A DNA stretch of 64,000 bases from an uncultured Saprospiraceae bacterium (lineage in GTDB: Bacteria > Bacteroidota > Bacteroidia > Chitinophagales > Saprospiraceae). The DNA lies in contig CALLXF010000045.1 of NCBI GenBank assembly GCA_938015805.1, positions 16,867-80,866 of the forward strand, written 5' to 3'. The position numbers and the translations under genes were made by a program. Numbering within the stretch: position 1 is the stretch's first letter; every line of letters begins with the position of its first letter. This document shows positions 58,724 to 64,000 of this stretch, one piece after another. Below the pieces are notes generated by a model, which ran no database searches, was not told the origin of the DNA, and was given only the letters and a program-made list of their open reading frames with translations.

Positions 58724-59272
58724 GTGAATTTTACCGACGAAAACATAATGCTACAAATAAAAAACGGAGAGATAGGCAAGACAGCAGTCTTGTTTGATCG
58801 GTACCACACGTCTATATATAATTACTTTATGAAGATCCATCGTAATAAAATGATTTCTCAAGACCTAACACAAAATGTGTTTGAGAAAATCATAAAGTAT
58901 AGATCTTCTTACACTGATCATAAAAATTTTAGATCCTGGATTTTTACGATTGCTAGAAACGCTAATATAGATGAGCATCGTAAAAAAAGACCAACGGACG
59001 CATGTGATGATTATATCACATTAAGCTCTAAAGATGATAATGCTCAGGTGGTAATGGAAAAATCAGAAAAAAGCAAGCAGCTGATGAGAGCTTTAGACTT
59101 ATTGCCGGCTGAAGAGAAAGAACTAATCGTCCTTACAAAATTTGAAAAAATGAAATTTGCTCAAGTCGCAGAAATTTTAGGAATGACGGAAAACGCAGTA
59201 AAAGTAAAATCTCATCGTACAATTAAAAAACTGAGATCCATTCTCGTAAATGATATTAAGTATGAATATTGA
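58724..59272 (+). CDS. ECF-type RNA polymerase sigma-70 family factor
   Basis: LTQNVFEKIIKYRSSYTDHKNFRSWIFTIARNANIDEHRKKRP; LLPAEEKELIVLTKFEKMKFAQVAEILGMTENAVKVKSHRTIKKLRSIL; GTG start. Confidence 0.92.
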   Translation: MNFTDENIMLQIKNGEIGKTAVLFDRYHTSIYNYFMKIHRNKMISQDLTQNVFEKIIKYRSSYTDHKNFRSWIFTIARNANIDEHRKKRPTDACDDYITLSSKDDNAQVVMEKSEKSKQLMRALDLLPAEEKELIVLTKFEKMKFAQVAEILGMTENAVKVKSHRTIKKLRSILVNDIKYEY

Positions 59273-60041
59273 TCAATGGGAAGATAAAATAATCTCTTAT
59301 TTAGAGGGTGATTTAGAGTCAGTAATGAAACAAGAAATCACAGAGGCGGCGAATAAAAATAAAGAAATAGAGGCTCTATGGATATCCTATCGTAGTATTT
59401 ATAATACTATTGATAATATTCCTACAGCAGAAACTTGTGACACTTTAAAATCAAATTTCGGGACATTCTTAAAGAAAGAGATAGACACACAGGAATCTAA
59501 AAAGATAACAGGAAACAAGGTCATTGCGATTCCCGCATGGAAAAAAATCATGACCATTGCTGCCGTTTTGGTAGGGCTATTATTTATCTGGAATACAAAT
59601 CAAAATAATCAAGATATAAATAATAACCTAGCAGAGGTAAATACCCAGTTAGAACAGATTCTGGATACCAAGAGTTCTACAGAAAAAATAAAAGTGATCC
59701 GAGTGAGTCACGATAATCAATCTCCCTCTAATGATGAAAATACTAAACAACTATTAGTAAACGTCCTTAAAAAAGACCCAAGTTCCAATGTAAGATTAGC
59801 TGCGGTAGAGGCTCTTGCAAACTATACTAATGATGATAAAATAAGAGAAGCTTTAATAAAAGCTTTAATGGTAGAAAAAGATGGCTTTGTAAAACTTGCA
59901 TTGATTAAAACGCTTGGTAGTCAGTTTGATCATGATATAGCAGACACCTTTGAAGAAATCGTAAATGATAAGACCAACGAGAAGTTTATTAGAGACGAAG
60001 TAGAAAAAGAATTATTTAGACATAATAAAATAGAATCCTAG
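59262..60041 (+). CDS. Anti-sigma-like single-TM protein with C-terminal HEAT repeats
   Basis: Zinc-finger-less anti-sigma-like N-terminus; TM WKKIMTIAAVLVGLLFIW; HEAT-like DPSSNVRLAAVEALANYTNDDKIREALIKALMVEKDGFVKLALIKTLG; start overlaps the sigma stop. Confidence 0.75.
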   Translation: MNIDQWEDKIISYLEGDLESVMKQEITEAANKNKEIEALWISYRSIYNTIDNIPTAETCDTLKSNFGTFLKKEIDTQESKKITGNKVIAIPAWKKIMTIAAVLVGLLFIWNTNQNNQDINNNLAEVNTQLEQILDTKSSTEKIKVIRVSHDNQSPSNDENTKQLLVNVLKKDPSSNVRLAAVEALANYTNDDKIREALIKALMVEKDGFVKLALIKTLGSQFDHDIADTFEEIVNDKTNEKFIRDEVEKELFRHNKIES

Positions 60042-60078
60042 AATTGAATTTTTTAAAAGTACACCAAAATTTTAAATT

Positions 60079-60915
60079 ATGAAATATTTACAAATCATCA
60101 CCTCATTACTTTTTGTAATAGGAACGCCATACTTAGGTGCATCTCAGAAAAGTATTAAGGAGTATAAAGTGGCCTTGTCCAACGGAACCTTAGTACTGGA
60201 TGATATTAATGATCTAGAAGTAATCGGTTACACGGGATCCGATATAATTTTTATGAGTGAATACGAAGACGATGAATCTTCAGATCGAAAAAAAGGCTTA
60301 AAACTATTAAATGCAGATGGTCTTAATGATAATACCGGAATAGGTATAGCGGTAAACAAAGATGGCAAAACAGTAGTCGCTTCGCAAATCACAAGTGACT
60401 GTACCTGCGAAAAAATAACGGTAAAAGTACCTCGTTCCGTAAACGTTAATATAGTCTCATCTAGTCATGACGGTAATAGGATCTTAGTTAAAGATTTTGA
60501 AAACGAATTAGAAATCTCTACTAACTATCATGATATACAATTAGAGAATGTAACAGGTCCTATGGCTGTAAAAACACTTTATGGTAATATAGAAGGATCA
60601 TTTAAAAAACTGAGTCAGACAGGATCCGTATCGATATACTCTGTATACGAATTAGTAGATATCACTTTACCTCGTGATGCCAAAGCAAATGTTTCCTTAT
60701 CTACTCCATACGGCGACGTATATACTAACGCTCCTATTACAGTAAATAATGTCGACAAAGTAAAAAACGTAAGTACCGGTAATGGTGCAGGAGGATCTGT
60801 AAATGTTTGTTCGCCATCTTCAAAATCAAGCACTATTAATGGAACACTAAATGGAGGCGGAGTCGAGTTAAGTATAAAATCGTCATATGAAGATATCTAT
60901 CTGAGACAACTCTAA
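60079..60915 (+). CDS. DUF4097-like secreted repeat (head GIN/adhesin-type) protein
   Basis: Signal peptide; beta-helix-like pattern (LEISTNYHDIQLENVTGPMAVKTLYGNIEGSFKKL...VSLSTPYGDVYTNAP). Confidence 0.6.
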   Translation: MKYLQIITSLLFVIGTPYLGASQKSIKEYKVALSNGTLVLDDINDLEVIGYTGSDIIFMSEYEDDESSDRKKGLKLLNADGLNDNTGIGIAVNKDGKTVVASQITSDCTCEKITVKVPRSVNVNIVSSSHDGNRILVKDFENELEISTNYHDIQLENVTGPMAVKTLYGNIEGSFKKLSQTGSVSIYSVYELVDITLPRDAKANVSLSTPYGDVYTNAPITVNNVDKVKNVSTGNGAGGSVNVCSPSSKSSTINGTLNGGGVELSIKSSYEDIYLRQL

Positions 60916-61046
60916 AGAAAATAAAACATTTACGCAACATATCTTTTTATAATATTCGTAACCATCCATTTTAAAATTTCATTGCTTTAGATGTAAATTC
61001 TATTTCTAAGCATTCTGTTAACCACCATAACCTAATATCAAAACAG

Positions 61047-63470
61047 ATGAAAAAACATATTATAACCCTAGCATGTTTATGTCTGGGCTTCATTGGCTTA
61101 AGCCAAAAATCGCTGCAAGCATTAAGAATAAATCAAGATATTAAAATCGACGGCCATCTTAATGAAGCAGTCTGGAGCAAAGCAGAAATCGCATCTGATT
61201 TTACTAACTGGCAGCCAGAGGCAGGTACAAAACCTGCCTTTAAAACAGAAGTGAAAATTATCTATGATGATGATGCGATCTACATGGGTGCGATTATGCA
61301 TACCGATAGTCGTGATGATATACAGACCCAATTAACAGCAAGAGACCAAGTAGGTAATACTGATTTTGTCGGAATAATAATAGATACTTATGGAAATGGA
61401 ACGCAAGGATTTGAATTTTTACTTTGTGCAACAGGCGTCCAATTTGATGCAAATGTAGATGAGTCCAGTGGGGAAAATTCTGACTGGAGCGAGGTGTGGT
61501 ATAGTGATGTAAAAATTACTGATAATGGATGGACAGCCGAAATCAGAATCCCCTACTCTGCTATCAGATTTCCCTCTCAAGAAATTCAAGACTGGAGAAT
61601 AAATATCCTGAGATCTATACCCTCAACCGGAGAAAAATGTTCATTCCAGTTTATCGATCCAGAAATTCAAGGGTTTGTAAACCAGACTGCATTTCTTAAA
61701 GGAGTTACTAATATTAAAGCTCCAATAAGGCTGAGTCTTTCTCCATACATTACAGGTTATATACAGCAAAATAAAATGCCTGGTGCGGATCCAGAAAACT
61801 CTACCAGCTATTCTTATAATGGAGGCCTAGATTTAAAATATGGGATAAATGATGCTTTTACTCTCGACATGACACTCATTCCCGATTTTGGACAAGTACA
61901 GTCTGATGACCAAGTGCTCAACCTCTCTCCTTTTGAGGTGAGGTTTGCAGAAAATCGTCAGTTTTTTACCGAAGGCGTAGACTTGTTTACTAAAGCGGAT
62001 TTATTCTACTCTCGACGTGTAGGCGGTGTTCCACTGCATTACTGGAATATACAGCATAATTTAAAAGAAGGACACAGAATAATAAACAACCCTGGCGAAA
62101 CCCAATTATATAACGCCACAAAAATATCTGGTCGTACGTCTAATGGTTTAGGAATAGGTGTATTTAATGCGATTTCTGGAAAAACAGAAGCACAAATAGA
62201 AAACTTAAGTTCCGGAGAAATATCTAACCAGACTACTTCTCCACTGACTAACTATAATGTAACTGTTCTAGACCAAAACCTTGCAAACAACTCACATATT
62301 TCCTTAACTAATACTAATGTTTTTAGAAGAGGTAAAGATTTTTATGATGCTAATGTTACGGGTACTACTTTTAACTTACGCACTAAAAATCAAAAATGGG
62401 GAGTCTCTGGAAATGGTGCCATTTCCACTATCCTAAATGCAGATGATGATAATGTAGTAGGTGGTAATTATTCCTTATCTGCCGGAAAAATATCAGGCGT
62501 TTTTAATTACGAATTCCAAACTGATGGAACGAGTCCAGACTATAGCATCAATGATCTCGGATATAATACGACGACGGACGTAAAGTCATACAGTGCATAC
62601 GCAGGCTTTAATAGAAATACGGCCTGGAAAGGATTTGCTAACGGTAGCATATGGTTTAATGCAACTTACGGGACGACTTACACCACTAACGCTTATAGGT
62701 ACGTACATTTTAATTCCGGAGTATGGGCTAGATTAAAAAATCTCTGGACCATAAATATGTGGACTAATTTTAGACCAGAAAACCATGACTACTTTGAACC
62801 GAGAGTTCAGAACAGGTATCTCCGTAGAGCAGGTACGTATAACATGGGCTGGTATGTCGGTACGGATAACAGAAAAAAATTACGTATTGGTCTTTACGTT
62901 TTTGGGGTTAAGAGATTTAGAGAAGGAGCAAATGTAAAAGAAATCAGTATAGATCCGAGATATCGCTTTAATGATAAATTATCAATGTATATCTCAACTG
63001 GTTTTTACCAACAAAACAGAGATCTCGGTTGGGTTAGTTTTATAAACAACGAGCCTATCATGGGAATCAGAGATCGTAATACAGTTATTAATCTGATCGG
63101 TATAGATTACTCTTTTAATCATATCATGAGCTTAGAAACCAGAGTAAGACATTACTGGAGTAAGGTGATTTACGATTCCTTCCATGGTATCGATAATCAA
63201 GGTGGGCTTATCGAAACAGACTATAATGAAGCAAATGATTTTAGCTTTAATTCTTTTAATATCGATATGAATTTTAGATGGAGATTTGCACCTGGAAGTG
63301 ATATTATTTTAAACTGGAAAAATGCAATATACGGCGGACTTGGAGGTGAAGATGTAGATTTTAATAAAAGAACCTACAAAGATGGATTATCTAGTTTATC
63401 TAACCTACCCCAGACTAATAGTATATCTCTGAGGATCGTTTACTTCCTAAACGCCCAAGATTTATTATAA
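61047..63470 (+). CDS. DUF5916-like outer membrane protein with CBM9-like N-terminal domain
   Basis: IDGHLNEAVWSKAEIASDFTNWQPEAGTKPAFKTEVKIIYDDDAIYMGAIM; FEVRFAENRQFFTEGVDLFTKADLFYSRRVGG. Confidence 0.88.
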   Translation: MKKHIITLACLCLGFIGLSQKSLQALRINQDIKIDGHLNEAVWSKAEIASDFTNWQPEAGTKPAFKTEVKIIYDDDAIYMGAIMHTDSRDDIQTQLTARDQVGNTDFVGIIIDTYGNGTQGFEFLLCATGVQFDANVDESSGENSDWSEVWYSDVKITDNGWTAEIRIPYSAIRFPSQEIQDWRINILRSIPSTGEKCSFQFIDPEIQGFVNQTAFLKGVTNIKAPIRLSLSPYITGYIQQNKMPGADPENSTSYSYNGGLDLKYGINDAFTLDMTLIPDFGQVQSDDQVLNLSPFEVRFAENRQFFTEGVDLFTKADLFYSRRVGGVPLHYWNIQHNLKEGHRIINNPGETQLYNATKISGRTSNGLGIGVFNAISGKTEAQIENLSSGEISNQTTSPLTNYNVTVLDQNLANNSHISLTNTNVFRRGKDFYDANVTGTTFNLRTKNQKWGVSGNGAISTILNADDDNVVGGNYSLSAGKISGVFNYEFQTDGTSPDYSINDLGYNTTTDVKSYSAYAGFNRNTAWKGFANGSIWFNATYGTTYTTNAYRYVHFNSGVWARLKNLWTINMWTNFRPENHDYFEPRVQNRYLRRAGTYNMGWYVGTDNRKKLRIGLYVFGVKRFREGANVKEISIDPRYRFNDKLSMYISTGFYQQNRDLGWVSFINNEPIMGIRDRNTVINLIGIDYSFNHIMSLETRVRHYWSKVIYDSFHGIDNQGGLIETDYNEANDFSFNSFNIDMNFRWRFAPGSDIILNWKNAIYGGLGGEDVDFNKRTYKDGLSSLSNLPQTNSISLRIVYFLNAQDLL

Positions 63471-63521
63471 TATAAAATACCACTGAATATATGATGGTAC
63501 AAAAACTAATCTGTTTTTTAA

Positions 63522-63559
63522 AATGGCTGTCGCTAATGTGCGGTGGCCATTATTTTTTA
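63522..63559 (+). terminator. Rho-independent-type terminator after the DUF5916-like gene
   Basis: aatggctgtcgc-taatgt-gcggtggccatt (12 bp with three G-U wobbles) followed by aTTTTTT. Confidence 0.7.
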
Positions 63560-63705
63560 CTAACGCCTACCATTATTTCTTTCTTTAGTGCAAACTTTTA
63601 ATCTTAAGAGGGCAAGAAGAGTTATGATTTTATTTTGTTATCCGTCTGCTGTAAAACTGTATTAATCGATAAAAATGATCTTTTCATATAGAACTATGCT
63701 AAATA

Positions 63706-63732
63706 ATAGTACTATGCTTTGCATAGTACTAT
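63706..63732. promoter_or_regulatory. Perfect inverted repeat, candidate operator
   Basis: atagtactatgc-ttt-gcatagtactat; each half contains the palindrome ATAGTACTAT. Confidence 0.6.
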
Positions 63733-63748
63733 ATAAATTATACATTTG
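63719..63748 (+). promoter_or_regulatory. Consensus Bacteroidetes-type promoter
   Basis: TTG (63719-63721), 19-nt spacer, TACATTTG (63741-63748), matching the -33 TTG / -7 TAnnTTTG consensus. Confidence 0.6.
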
Positions 63749-63917
63749 TATTGTCTAACTAAGGCAAAAAAAATTAAAAGCTATGCTAGACTAATCGCAT
63801 TCGTAACCATCACCATAACCATGATTGCATCACTTTTCCTTTTAAAAAACTATTATAAACAGATCACTCAAAAAAAATACGCCTCACTGTAAACTAACTA
63901 TAGATCAGATAGAAAAT

Positions 63918-63938
63918 AACATTGGCTCAAAGCCAAAA
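63918..63938 (-). repeat. 21-nt hairpin repeat, copy 2
   Basis: aacattggctcaaagccaaaa, exact reverse complement of 57340-57360. Confidence 0.6.
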
Positions 63939-64000
63939 AAATATACTAATCAGTTTTATTTAAATTAATTGACTACGGCTAAAGAGTTGTGGTCAATTTT

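Noticed and set aside
1-64000. CRISPR arrays, tRNA/rRNA genes, IS elements, prophage genes
   Set aside because: No regularly spaced repeats, no cloverleaf or rRNA-like segments, and no transposase, integrase or phage structural motifs recognised by eye; a tool scan (tRNAscan-SE, Infernal, ISfinder) would be needed to exclude them fully.

Overview
AT-rich Bacteroidota (Bacteroidetes) chromosomal window, almost fully coding. From left to right: (i) a beta-glucan (laminarin-type) polysaccharide utilisation locus at about 1-19.6 kb. It encodes a T9SS-exported multi-module protein, SusC/SusD, a PKD-domain lipoprotein, two GH16 enzymes, a GH3, a GH5 with CBM6-like modules, an SSS-family transporter and a secreted CotH-kinase/lamin-tail protein. 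(ii) A three-gene cluster at 19.9-25.8 kb: a 1223-aa protein that looks like a degenerate metallophosphatase + kinase-like domain + outer-membrane barrel, an SdiA-regulated-type beta-propeller lipoprotein, and a metallophosphatase lipoprotein with intact motifs. (iii) The pbpC / alpha-2-macroglobulin pair. (iv) A bestrophin-like gene broken by one frameshift in an A-run. (v) An ECF sigma factor with a candidate dual-membrane-spanning anti-sigma/beta-barrel protein, followed by TonB receptor/DUF4249 genes. (vi) Further TonB/beta-barrel, GLPGLI, ubiE, T9SS cargo, thioredoxin and rluE genes. (vii) A second ECF sigma / HEAT-repeat anti-sigma-like / DUF4097-like group, followed by a DUF5916-like protein. 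No rRNA, tRNA, CRISPR array or IS element was recognised. The best candidates for undescribed biology are the pseudo-phosphatase/kinase-like/barrel protein and its neighbours, the sigma/dual-membrane anti-sigma pair, and several intergenic structures: a decayed T9SS gene missed by the ORF track, a nested hairpin, a repeated 21-nt hairpin, and a palindrome overlapping a consensus promoter.
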